Below the pieces are notes generated by a model, which had not been told where the DNA came from, made no database searches, and saw only the letters and a program-made list of their open reading frames with translations. From HK1 sp965221725 (GTDB lineage: Bacteria; Pseudomonadota; Gammaproteobacteria; HK1), in assembly GCA_965221725.1 (NCBI GenBank), contig OZ244909.1, forward strand, positions 2,728,001 through 2,792,000: a stretch of 64,000 nt of DNA. Direction: 5' to 3'. Shown here piece by piece: positions 43,398 through 50,839 of this stretch. Numbering within the stretch: position 1 is the stretch's first letter; each line of letters begins with the position of its first letter. The position numbers and the translations under genes were made by a program.

Positions 43398-43527
43398 GTT
43401 TCTGGTCTCCAGTGTGCGGTTTCACTACCTGTCGCTGAATGCGGGACATGCGCGGGCGACGACTTCCACCCCGGTGATTCCCCATCAGTCGGGAGGAATG
43501 ATAGAGCAAACCGTTCGGGGTTGAGCC

Positions 43528-43712
43528 ATGATCTGCGAGAAGTCCACGCGCGGAGACCGCTTCGACCACAGCTACGGGGTTGGACTCGGGCTGCCAATCA
43601 GCCGAGCCATCATGCGGACGATGAACGGGCGACGAACGGCGACCCAACGGTGGAGTTCGCACCCGACGGCACGAGCCTCTTCCGGATCCGCATGCCGCGC
43701 ATCGACCCGTGA
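43528..43712 (+). pseudogene. Remnant of a histidine kinase C-terminus
   Basis: In one frame FDHSYGVGLGLPISRAIMRT-MNG (43561-43629) reproduces the G2 box and following helix of a histidine-kinase ATPase domain. A one-base frame change after MNG leads to ATNGDPTVEFAPDGTSLFRI and RMPRIDP, the end of such a domain, with the stop at 43710-43712. Everything upstream (dimerisation and H-box) is missing. It lies between the divergent-in-history livK and aprA genes, on the other strand, and is clearly non-functional. Confidence 0.75.
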
Positions 43713-43777
43713 GTCACGGGCCGAGGGGTCGGCCCGAAGATTCGGTGTTCCGCGGTCGGCGTGCTGAAACTTCCGAC

Positions 43778-45622
43778 TCAATCCACAATGTGATAGACGG
43801 GCGCCTTCTCCATCTCCCACTCGCCCGAGTTCCGGTCGTAGCGGGACACCGTGAAGCAGTGCCAGTCGGTGTCGTCCAGCTTGGGGTGATCGGCCCGGTA
43901 GTAGTAGCCCGGCCACCGGGTTTCGGTGCGGAACATCGTGTGCCGGGCCACCGACTCCGAAGCCAGGACCCGGTGGTGGAGTTCCCAGGCGCGCTGGAGC
44001 TGATGGAGGTCCTCCGCCGCGAGATGCTCCAGATCTTCCTTCAGCATGCCCAGCAGCTCGAGTCCCCGGGTGAGCAACGGCTCGTTGGTCGTGTAGTGGG
44101 CACTGATGCCGCCGACGTATTCGTCCATCAGCTTCTCGAGCCGCTGGAGCCCGCTGATGGGCAGGATGTAGCTCGGTGAGACGGTTCCCGCGACGATCTC
44201 GTTGCGGCCCACCCGGTAGTTCTCCAGGGGCTGGAAGATCACCTTGCGCAGTTGGTCGTACTGCCGCTCGCTGACCCGGGGTTGCGCGTTACGCAGATCC
44301 GTCACGTAGTTGACCGCCGCCTTGGCCGCAATCCGCCCCTCGGTGAACGACCCGGACGAAAACTTGTGGGCGGTCCCGCCGATGGTGTCACCGGCACCGA
44401 ACAGCCCGTCGACGGTCATCATCCGGTTGTATCCCCACTGGTACTCGTCGGGCGCGTAGTCCGACGGGCCGCTCGCCCAGGCGCCGGAGCAGGTGGCGTG
44501 CGAACCCATGACATACGGTTCCGAGGTGGTGAGTTCGGGATTGATGTGCTTGGGGTCGATGTTCTGAGATGCCCAGACCACCGCCTGTCCGATGGTCATG
44601 CCGAGGAAGTTCTCCCAGCCCACGGTTTCCTTGTGCGGGTCCTGGAAGGCTTCCTTTGTCACCATGCGAATCGGGCCGTTTCCCGCCTTCACTTCCTCGA
44701 GGAATGCGTGGTTGCGCAGGCAGGTCGGTACCGGATGGCGGTCGATGTAGTCACCGACCAGCGCCCTGGTATGGTCGTACCACCGGGATTCGTACTCCTG
44801 GCCGTACGCATTCTCGGTGTAGGTCTTCAGATGCAGGAAGTAGGCGCCGACCGGGCCGTAGCCGTCCTTGAACCGGGTGAGGACGATCCGGTTTTCCATC
44901 TGCGTCATCTTCGCGCCGGCGAGAATGGGCAGCGCGTAGGCGGAGGCGCTGCTCCAGGGCGCATACCAGGTTCGGCCCATGCCCTCGCCCACCGCGCGGG
45001 GCTTGTAGATGTGCGAGGCGCCACCGGCGCAGACGATGACCGCCTTTGCCCGGAAGACGTGGAAGTCGCCGGTGCGCACGTTGAAGCCGACGGCCCCGGC
45101 GACCCGGTTGGCGTTGTCCTCGTCCATCAGCAGGTGGGTCACCATGATCCGGTTGTAGATCTCGGTGGCGGCCTTGCGGGCGGCCTCGGCCACGATCGGC
45201 TTGTAGCTCTCGCCGTGGATCATGATCTGCCACTTGCCTTCGCGCTGATAGCGCCCGGTCTCGGGGTCCCGCATGATGGGCAGGCCCCACTCCTCGAACT
45301 TGTGCACGGTGGAGTCGACGTGGCGCGCGATGTCGTAACCGAGGTCTTCGCGCACGAGCCCCATGAGGTCGTTGCGGGCGTAGCGGACGTGGTCCTCGGG
45401 CTGGTTCTCGTCCCACTGCATGCCCATGTAGCAGTTGATGGCGTACAGGCCCTGCGCGACCGCGCCGCTGCGTTCGATGTTCGCCTTCTCCACGCACACG
45501 ATCTTCAGATCGCGCCCCCAGTACCGGGATTCGTAGGTGGCGCCGCAGCCGGCCATGCCGCCGCCGACCACGAGAATGTCGGAGTCCACGAATACCGTCT
45601 TTCGCCGGTTGAAGAGTCCCAT
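43778..45622 (-). CDS. aprA: Adenylylsulfate reductase, alpha subunit
   Basis: A 614-residue FAD flavoprotein that with AprB interconverts sulfite plus AMP and adenosine phosphosulfate; in sulfur oxidisers it forms APS for Sat. The FAD site is ILVVGGGMAGCGATYESRYWG (Rossmann fold, residues 14-35 in part), and the conserved blocks HKFEEWGLPIMRDPETG, MIHGESYKPIVAEAA, RYDRNSGEWEMEKAPVYHIVD and YYRADHPKLDDTDWHCF are typical of AprA. The start ATG shares one base with the aprB stop. Order aprM-aprB-aprA is that known from Allochromatium-type sulfur oxidisers. Confidence 0.98.
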   Translation of the reverse strand: MGLFNRRKTVFVDSDILVVGGGMAGCGATYESRYWGRDLKIVCVEKANIERSGAVAQGLYAINCYMGMQWDENQPEDHVRYARNDLMGLVREDLGYDIARHVDSTVHKFEEWGLPIMRDPETGRYQREGKWQIMIHGESYKPIVAEAARKAATEIYNRIMVTHLLMDEDNANRVAGAVGFNVRTGDFHVFRAKAVIVCAGGASHIYKPRAVGEGMGRTWYAPWSSASAYALPILAGAKMTQMENRIVLTRFKDGYGPVGAYFLHLKTYTENAYGQEYESRWYDHTRALVGDYIDRHPVPTCLRNHAFLEEVKAGNGPIRMVTKEAFQDPHKETVGWENFLGMTIGQAVVWASQNIDPKHINPELTTSEPYVMGSHATCSGAWASGPSDYAPDEYQWGYNRMMTVDGLFGAGDTIGGTAHKFSSGSFTEGRIAAKAAVNYVTDLRNAQPRVSERQYDQLRKVIFQPLENYRVGRNEIVAGTVSPSYILPISGLQRLEKLMDEYVGGISAHYTTNEPLLTRGLELLGMLKEDLEHLAAEDLHQLQRAWELHHRVLASESVARHTMFRTETRWPGYYYRADHPKLDDTDWHCFTVSRYDRNSGEWEMEKAPVYHIVD

Positions 45623-46086
45623 CAGACTACTCCCTGCTTGAGCCGGTCCGGCGTCAACGCCGGCAGGCCGCCGGCGATGTTGAGGGCGTCCGGTTCGTGC
45701 GCGAGCTCCTGGGACTGCATGGCATCACCGCTCGGCGGAGGCAGCTCGGCCGGTGACGGGATCGAGCCCCAGGGCGTGGTCCGAATTGGAGAGACGAAGT
45801 TCTTGACCCGTCCGTCCCGGAACTCGATGCGCCAGGAAATCGTGCCCTTTGCTTCTTCGCGCAACGCCCGCACGCTGTGGCCGAGCGGAGCGAAGTCCGC
45901 GTAGCCGCGTGCGTCGATGGCGTTCTGGGGGCAGGCCTTGACGCAGGAGTAGCACTCCCAGCACATGTTGGGCTCGATGTTGTAAGCGCGGCGGTAGGTC
46001 TTGTCGATGTGCATGATGTCCGAAGGACAGACATCCACGCAGTGACCACAACCATCGCAGCGCGTCATGTAGACGAATGTCGGCAT
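45622..46086 (-). CDS. aprB: Adenylylsulfate reductase, beta subunit
   Basis: A 154-residue iron-sulfur partner of AprA. Two [4Fe-4S] clusters are ligated by CDGCGHCVDVCPSD (residues 10-23) and CWECYSCVKACPQNA (residues 42-56), and the long C-terminal tail that wraps AprA is present (SWRIEFRDGRVKNFVSPIRTT). It overlaps aprA by one base and ends with GVV. A gap of 85 bases with a short tandem repeat separates it from aprM. Cytoplasmic complex, anchored through AprM. Confidence 0.97.
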   Translation of the reverse strand: MPTFVYMTRCDGCGHCVDVCPSDIMHIDKTYRRAYNIEPNMCWECYSCVKACPQNAIDARGYADFAPLGHSVRALREEAKGTISWRIEFRDGRVKNFVSPIRTTPWGSIPSPAELPPPSGDAMQSQELAHEPDALNIAGGLPALTPDRLKQGVV

Positions 46087-46146
46087 GGGATTCGACCAGT
46101 TTTCGGGTTGATCAGGGTTGGCTTGGAGGTAGTCCGGGGTAGCTCG

Positions 46147-46178
46147 ATCAGTCAGTCAATCAGTCAGTCAATCAGTAG
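46147..46178. repeat. 12-bp tandem repeat over the aprM stop
   Basis: ATCAGTCAGTCA occurs at 46147-46158 and 46159-46170, and a third partial copy (ATCAGTAG) covers the aprM stop codon at 46172-46174. It lies between aprM and aprB. Confidence 0.85.
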
Positions 46179-46960
46179 TTCTGGGGTGCTCGGCGGGCGC
46201 TGCCGAACGCCTCCGGCCGGTCGGCCGGCGGGGGCAGCTTGCTTCGCGACCCGTCTGCCTCGGACACGCGCTTCTGCAACGCCGCGGCAGGCTTGAAGAA
46301 CATGTGCGCGAACTTCGACCAGGGAACCGATGCGAACAGTACAGTGGTGGCGGTGACGTAGAGGGCGAAGAACACCCCGGCCCACCACGATGCTCCCGCT
46401 CCTTGCAGGAACGACCACACGAGACCCAGGGTCACGCTGGCGAGAAGCGACAGGATGAAGAGATCCGCGGGCATGACCCGAAACGGCGAGTTGCCCTCGG
46501 CCGAGACATCGGCCCGAATGAAGAACCAGAACCAGTACCCGCCGATGCAGACCATCAGGGCACCGATGTGCCACAGGACCGGCAGGACATCGGGGGCCGG
46601 TCTGTCGGAGGTCGGGTATCCGAAGACCATGACCGCGGTGGCGACGATGTAGGCCAGAAAGCCGTACATCGTCAGGAGGTGGGCGATTCGCCGCCGCGCA
46701 TTGCAGAATTCTCCGGAGGTCAGCACTTCCACGCAGAGCGTCCGGAATGCAAGCGATACAAGCTCTCCGCTGCCGACCCGTCTCGCCCCCCGGCTCGTCG
46801 CGCGGCGCCAGTTGTCGAAGAAGTACCGGGCGCTTCCCTTGTGAACGACGTCGTACAGGGTGCCGGCCATCACCAGCACCACCATCGCGATGACATATGC
46901 CTGAATGACGGCCGGCCCGATGGATGCCGAAAGCTCGACGAAGGGATTGTGGGTGAACAT
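46172..46960 (-). CDS. aprM: APS reductase membrane anchor AprM
   Basis: A 262-residue integral membrane protein with five predicted helices (about residues 17-38, 92-115, 128-148, 163-186 and 190-212), joined by short loops with NARRRIAHLLTMYGF and WSKFAHMFFKPAA. It matches AprM, the anchor that links AprBA to the quinone pool in sulfur-oxidising Chromatiales instead of QmoABC. The start ATG (46958-46960) follows GGAG at about ten bases. It leads the aprMBA operon. Histidines in HLLTMYGF, LWHIGAL and KFAHMFF could bind haem b, as in related NarI-like proteins (inference). Confidence 0.92.
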   Translation of the reverse strand: MFTHNPFVELSASIGPAVIQAYVIAMVVLVMAGTLYDVVHKGSARYFFDNWRRATSRGARRVGSGELVSLAFRTLCVEVLTSGEFCNARRRIAHLLTMYGFLAYIVATAVMVFGYPTSDRPAPDVLPVLWHIGALMVCIGGYWFWFFIRADVSAEGNSPFRVMPADLFILSLLASVTLGLVWSFLQGAGASWWAGVFFALYVTATTVLFASVPWSKFAHMFFKPAAALQKRVSEADGSRSKLPPPADRPEAFGSARRAPQNY

Positions 46961-47156
46961 GGATCTCGTTCTCCGGGTCGTTGTCGTTCGCCGCGAAGAC
47001 TTCCGTATCGCGACCGATTATGTTCAATCCCGGGCCGAAATGCCCCCAAGGATTCCTTATGCCGCAATAACGTCCGCTGCCGGGCGCCGGTTCCGTTTCG
47101 ACGGGCAAACGGGCAACATTCGTCCGACGTTCCCAGCCCTGCAAAGGATTCGCTCC

Positions 47157-47801
47157 ATGGAAATGATCCGTCTTGAGGCGCCGCCCGAACTCGACATGCC
47201 GATCGGCGAAGCAATGTTCACCCAGCGCGCCATCCGCCGGCTCGACCCCCTGCGGCCAATATCCGACGCGCACCTGAAAATCCTGCTCGACGCTGCTTCC
47301 AAGGCGCCGAGTGGCGGCAACCGCCAGCCGGCCCGGTTCCTCGTCGTGCGGAACAGGGACCGCATCAGGGAATTCGGGAAGCTCTACCACGAGGCGTGGT
47401 GGGCGAAGCGCCGGGACGACTACGGATGGACGGGCAAGGAAGATATCCCGCCCGGCTCCGTCTACGAAATGCCGTCACGGCTTGCCGACGAGATGGAGAA
47501 TGCTCCGGTGATCGTGCTCGCGCTGTCGACGGGTGCGCAGCAGTTTGCGCACTCGGTTTTTCCGCCGGTGCAGAACCTTCTGCTCGCGGCGCGGGCGCTC
47601 GGAATCGGCACGGTGCTGACGACGCTGCACCCGCAGGTGATGGAGCGGGTGTACGCGATGTTCGAGATCCCTTCGGAGGCCGAGTTTCACTGCTGCATTC
47701 CGCTCGGATATCCGAGAGGAAGGTTCGGACCGACGCGAAGGCTCCCGTCCTCGCAGACGACGAGCTGGGAACGCTGGAATGAAAAACCTCCGTGGGCGTG
47801 A
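47157..47801 (+). CDS. Nitroreductase-family FMN enzyme
   Basis: A 214-residue flavin enzyme. FMN-binding features are FTQRAIRRLDP (Arg pair, near residue 22), DAASKAPSGGNRQPARFLVV, and GIGTVLTTLHPQ near residue 160, followed by IPLGYPRGRFGPTRR at the C-terminal end. Physiological substrate is open; such proteins reduce nitroaromatics or quinones or act in degradation of flavins. ATG 47157 with AAGGA nine bases upstream is preferred. It is divergent from aprM, and a terminator for the opposite gene is embedded in its last codons. Confidence 0.87.
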   Translation: MEMIRLEAPPELDMPIGEAMFTQRAIRRLDPLRPISDAHLKILLDAASKAPSGGNRQPARFLVVRNRDRIREFGKLYHEAWWAKRRDDYGWTGKEDIPPGSVYEMPSRLADEMENAPVIVLALSTGAQQFAHSVFPPVQNLLLAARALGIGTVLTTLHPQVMERVYAMFEIPSEAEFHCCIPLGYPRGRFGPTRRLPSSQTTSWERWNEKPPWA

Positions 47802-47813
47802 CGCCCACGGAGG
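47787..47813 (-). terminator. Intrinsic terminator of the XRE/H1-like gene
   Basis: CCTCCGTGGGCG and CGCCCACGGAGG form a perfect 12-bp stem with a three-base loop. On the minus strand it is followed by TTTTTC, so it terminates the gene at 47852-48499. It overlaps the last codons and stop of the convergent nitroreductase gene. Confidence 0.9.
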
Positions 47814-47851
47814 TCTCGGACGGGTGAGAAGGCGAAGGCGCCGAAGTCGAC

Positions 47852-48499
47852 TCAGCTCTTGTTTTGGCTCTGCCCTTCGGACTTCGGATTGACTTCCTTG
47901 GCCGGGTGATTCGCCTTCACTTTGGCCTTGGTCTTGGTCTTGGTCTTGGCCTTGGTCTTGGTCTTGGCCGGTGCCTTGGCCTTGGCTGTCGTCTTGGTCC
48001 GGGTCTTCGGTGTTGCGGGTTCGCCAAGTCGTCTGGCGGCTTCGCGTTTACCGATTCCCCTGATCGACATCAATGCCGCGATGCTGCTCTCCCGGGGGCG
48101 CGCCTTTCCCTGCTCCCAGTTGTAGATCGACAGCCCCGACACCCCGACGAGCTTGCCGTAGTTGTCGGCCGAGAGCCCGAGTTTTTCACGACTTGCCTTC
48201 AGGCCCTTTGCGGAAAAGCGCGAGCGCCTGGAGCCGGGATTGGGTCCGGCCCGGTCCGCGGGCTCCGCCGCCGTCTTCGCTGCCGCCTTGCCCGTCTTCT
48301 TGCGGGTCGTCGGTGGGGGCGCACTCTGTGTGAGTTGCGGGGACAGCATGCGTTGAAGTCCGCCAATCTGGCGCTTCAATGCGGCAATTTCGCGCTCGCA
48401 CTGTGCCACCGTCCTGATTGTTCCAGCCGTTTGCTGGCGGATTTCCTTGCGTGCGAGTCGGCTGATTTCTTCCTTCAAAGCACTTGCAAGATTTGCCAT
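47852..48499 (-). CDS. XRE-type DNA-binding protein with histone-H1-like lysine-rich tail
   Basis: A 215-residue protein in three parts. Residues 1-52 are a coiled coil (LKEEISRLARKEIRQQTAGT, QCEREIAALKRQIGG). Residues about 98-150 hold a helix-turn-helix of the XRE type (ASREKLGLSADNYGKLVGVS, LSIYNWEQGKARPRESS). The final 50 residues are a low-complexity tail of KAKAPAKTKTKAKTKTKTK type. The tail resembles bacterial H1-like proteins such as AlgP and would bind DNA nonspecifically, so a nucleoid-associated or global regulator role is likely. The ATG at 48497-48499 begins MANLASALKEEI. A strong terminator follows. The gene lies between nitroreductase and rho. Confidence 0.75.
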   Translation of the reverse strand: MANLASALKEEISRLARKEIRQQTAGTIRTVAQCEREIAALKRQIGGLQRMLSPQLTQSAPPPTTRKKTGKAAAKTAAEPADRAGPNPGSRRSRFSAKGLKASREKLGLSADNYGKLVGVSGLSIYNWEQGKARPRESSIAALMSIRGIGKREAARRLGEPATPKTRTKTTAKAKAPAKTKTKAKTKTKTKAKVKANHPAKEVNPKSEGQSQNKS

Positions 48500-48790
48500 T
48501 GGATGAGTCAACTCCCTGGATGTTCTCTGGTCGCGATGCGTATCCGTACGGGGGAAGCCGCGTCGGCCGGGTGCATATCCCGCCGACATTTCCGAAATCT
48601 CACGTATGAGCGGGTCCGAATCAACTGTTTTTCGTTATCTTCCCGTGCCGTACTTGCGCGGTACGCAAGACTACTACATTTCCGGCCGCAATCAATGCCC
48701 GGGTGGCTTTGAGAGCCATCTATCCATGAACTGGGTACAGGTCGCGCGTCGAATACTTGCGAGAGCGCGGCGAGGGTCGCTCGAATCGGG

Positions 48791-50050
48791 TTATTGTCGT
48801 CGCATTGCGTCGAAGAATTCGGCATTCGTTTTCGTCGCCTTGAGTCGGTCGATCAGGAACTCGATCGCCGCCACTTCTTCCATGGGCGCGAGAAGTTTTC
48901 GCAGAATCCAGGCTTTCTGGAGATCCGCCGCCTTGACCAGCAAGTCTTCACGCCGGGTACCCGATCGGTCGATATTGATGGACGGGAAGATGCGGCGTTC
49001 TGCGATCTTGCGCTCCATGTGGATTTCGCTGTTGCCGGTGCCCTTGAACTCTTCGTAGATGACGTCGTCCATCCGCGACCCGGTATCGACGAGAGCGGTG
49101 GCGACGATGGTGAGACTGCCGCCTTCCTCGATGTTGCGCGCCGCGCCGAAGAACCGCTTCGGCCGTTGCAGCGCATTGGCGTCGACACCACCGGTGAGGA
49201 CCTTGCCCGAGGAGGGCACCACGGTGTTGTAAGCACGCGCGAGGCGGGTGATGGAATCGAGCAGGATCACGACGTCGCGCTTGTGCTCGGCAAGACGCTT
49301 GGCCTTCTCGATCACCATCTCTGCCACCTGCACATGGCGGCTGGCCGGTTCGTCGAAAGTGCTGGACACGACTTCGCCGCGTACCGAACGTGCCATCTCG
49401 GTGACTTCTTCGGGCCGCTCGTCGATGAGGAGCACGATGAGGTAGCACTCTTCGTGGTTAGACATGATCGAATGGGCGACGCTTTGCAGCATCATCGTCT
49501 TGCCGGCTTTCGGGGGCGAGACCACGAGCGCGCGCTGGCCCTTGCCGATCGGCGCGATCAGGTCGATCACCCTCGGCGTGAGATCTTCGGTGCTGCCGTT
49601 GCCCCGTTCGAGGTGGAGGCGCTCGCTCGGAAAGAGCGGGGTCAGATTCTCGAACAGCATCTTGTTCTTCGACGCATCGGGGCTGTCGTAGTTGATGCGG
49701 TCGACCTTGAGCAGCGCGAAGTAGCGCTCCCCTTCCTTCGGGGGTCGGATCTTGCCCGCTATGGTGTCGCCGGTGCGCAGACTGAATCGTCGGATCTGGC
49801 TCGGACTGACGTAGATGTCATCGGGGCCAGCGAGGTAGGAGCTGTCGGCCGAACGCAGGAATCCGAATCCGTCCTGCAGGATCTCCAGCACCCCGTCTCC
49901 GTAGATGTCTTCACCTCGCCTCGCGTGGCCCTTGAGGATGGTGAAAATGATGTCCTGCTTGCGTTGCCGGGCCACGCCGTCGATGCCCATCTGCTGCGAG
50001 AGCTTGAGAAGCTCCGGCGCGGGCATCTGCTTCAGTTCGGTAAGGTTCAT
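48791..50050 (-). CDS. rho: Transcription termination factor Rho
   Basis: A 419-residue hexameric RNA-dependent ATPase. It starts MNLTELKQMPAPELLKL (the Rho N-domain), with RNA-binding GFGFLRSADSSYLAGPDDIYV, Walker A SPPKAGKTM (near residue 178), Walker B VVILLDSITRLARAYN and the Q/R-loop regions LTGGVDANALQRPKRF and GGSLTIVATALVDTGSRMDDV. Length equals that of E. coli Rho. It follows trxA in the same direction after 317 bases, the classic trxA-rho arrangement of gammaproteobacteria. Confidence 0.99.
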   Translation of the reverse strand: MNLTELKQMPAPELLKLSQQMGIDGVARQRKQDIIFTILKGHARRGEDIYGDGVLEILQDGFGFLRSADSSYLAGPDDIYVSPSQIRRFSLRTGDTIAGKIRPPKEGERYFALLKVDRINYDSPDASKNKMLFENLTPLFPSERLHLERGNGSTEDLTPRVIDLIAPIGKGQRALVVSPPKAGKTMMLQSVAHSIMSNHEECYLIVLLIDERPEEVTEMARSVRGEVVSSTFDEPASRHVQVAEMVIEKAKRLAEHKRDVVILLDSITRLARAYNTVVPSSGKVLTGGVDANALQRPKRFFGAARNIEEGGSLTIVATALVDTGSRMDDVIYEEFKGTGNSEIHMERKIAERRIFPSINIDRSGTRREDLLVKAADLQKAWILRKLLAPMEEVAAIEFLIDRLKATKTNAEFFDAMRRQ

Positions 50051-50326
50051 GAATTTCGAGTTGGTTGCGTCGCGCTGATGCAGCGCCTGGGGAATGGATC
50101 GATGCGCACGAACTCCGTTGCGCGGGACGCGCGGAGAATGGCGCCGGACTATGGACTGTGAGGCTTGCTCGGAGTGTGTGAAGCGATGGGCGGTCTTGTC
50201 GTGAGCCGCCTTTGAACGCCAAAGCTATCACGGCGTTTCGGCAGCGTCTACTCGAATCGTGCGGTTTCTCCGGCGATTGCAGGAAAGAGGGGCAAGAACA
50301 GGCAAGTGCAGACTTTCTGCATCGGC

Positions 50327-50360
50327 CGCCGATGACGCACCCGGGGGTGCGCCATCGGCG
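50327..50360. terminator. Long stem-loop between trxA and rho
   Basis: CGCCGATGACGCACCC (50327-50342) and GGGTGCGCCATCGGCG (50345-50360) pair over 16 positions with one A-C mismatch. It begins eight bases after the trxA stop (minus strand). No T run follows, so it may stabilise the trxA message or attenuate readthrough into rho. The rest of the 317-base trxA-rho spacer has no gene. Confidence 0.6.
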
Positions 50361-50367
50361 TTCCGAT

Positions 50368-50694
50368 TCAGATGTTGCTGTCGAGAAACGCCGCGAGCTG
50401 CGACTTCGAGAGGGCGCCCACCTTCGTCGCCTCGACGTTGCCGTCCTTGAAGAGCATCAGGGTCGGGATTCCCCGGATACCGTACTTCGGTGGAGTCGAG
50501 GGGTTCTCGTCGATGTTCAGCTTTGCGATCTTGAGCCGTCCTGCGTATTCTTCCGCGATCTCGCCCAGGATCGGTGCAATCGCCTTGCACGGGCCGCACC
50601 ACTCGGCCCAGTAATCGACGAGCACGGGGTCCTCGGCCTTGAGGACATCCTCCTCAAAGCTCCCGTCGGTGACATGAACGATCTTGTCGCTCAC
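50368..50694 (-). CDS. trxA: Thioredoxin 1
   Basis: A 108-residue thioredoxin with the active site WAEWCGPCKAIAPIL (cysteines near residues 32 and 35) and the cis-proline loop RGIPTLMLFKDG. The GTG at 50692-50694 is the start because it gives the family N-terminus SDKIVHVTDGSF and has GGAGG eight bases upstream. A TTG further up (50709) would include the ribosome site. It is the reductant for many peroxidases and reductases and may serve the peroxiredoxin at 898. It is upstream of rho and divergent from rhlB. Confidence 0.98.
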   Translation of the reverse strand: MSDKIVHVTDGSFEEDVLKAEDPVLVDYWAEWCGPCKAIAPILGEIAEEYAGRLKIAKLNIDENPSTPPKYGIRGIPTLMLFKDGNVEATKVGALSKSQLAAFLDSNI

Positions 50695-50839
50695 TGCAGT
50701 TGCCTCCAAGTGTCGAGGGTGAGCGATTGTGAGCAGATCCGAATCTGCAATTCAAGCGCCTCCGGCTCACCCGCCCTCCACACGCACCGTCGGGACGGTG
50801 CATCAGGATCAAACCTGCATGGAGCTCAACAGGTTACTC

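Noticed and set aside
48653..48669. Inverted repeat CTTGCG-5-CGCAAG upstream of the XRE gene as operator
   Set aside because: Arms are only six bases and it lies about 150 bases from the start with no promoter boxes beside it; too weak to annotate.
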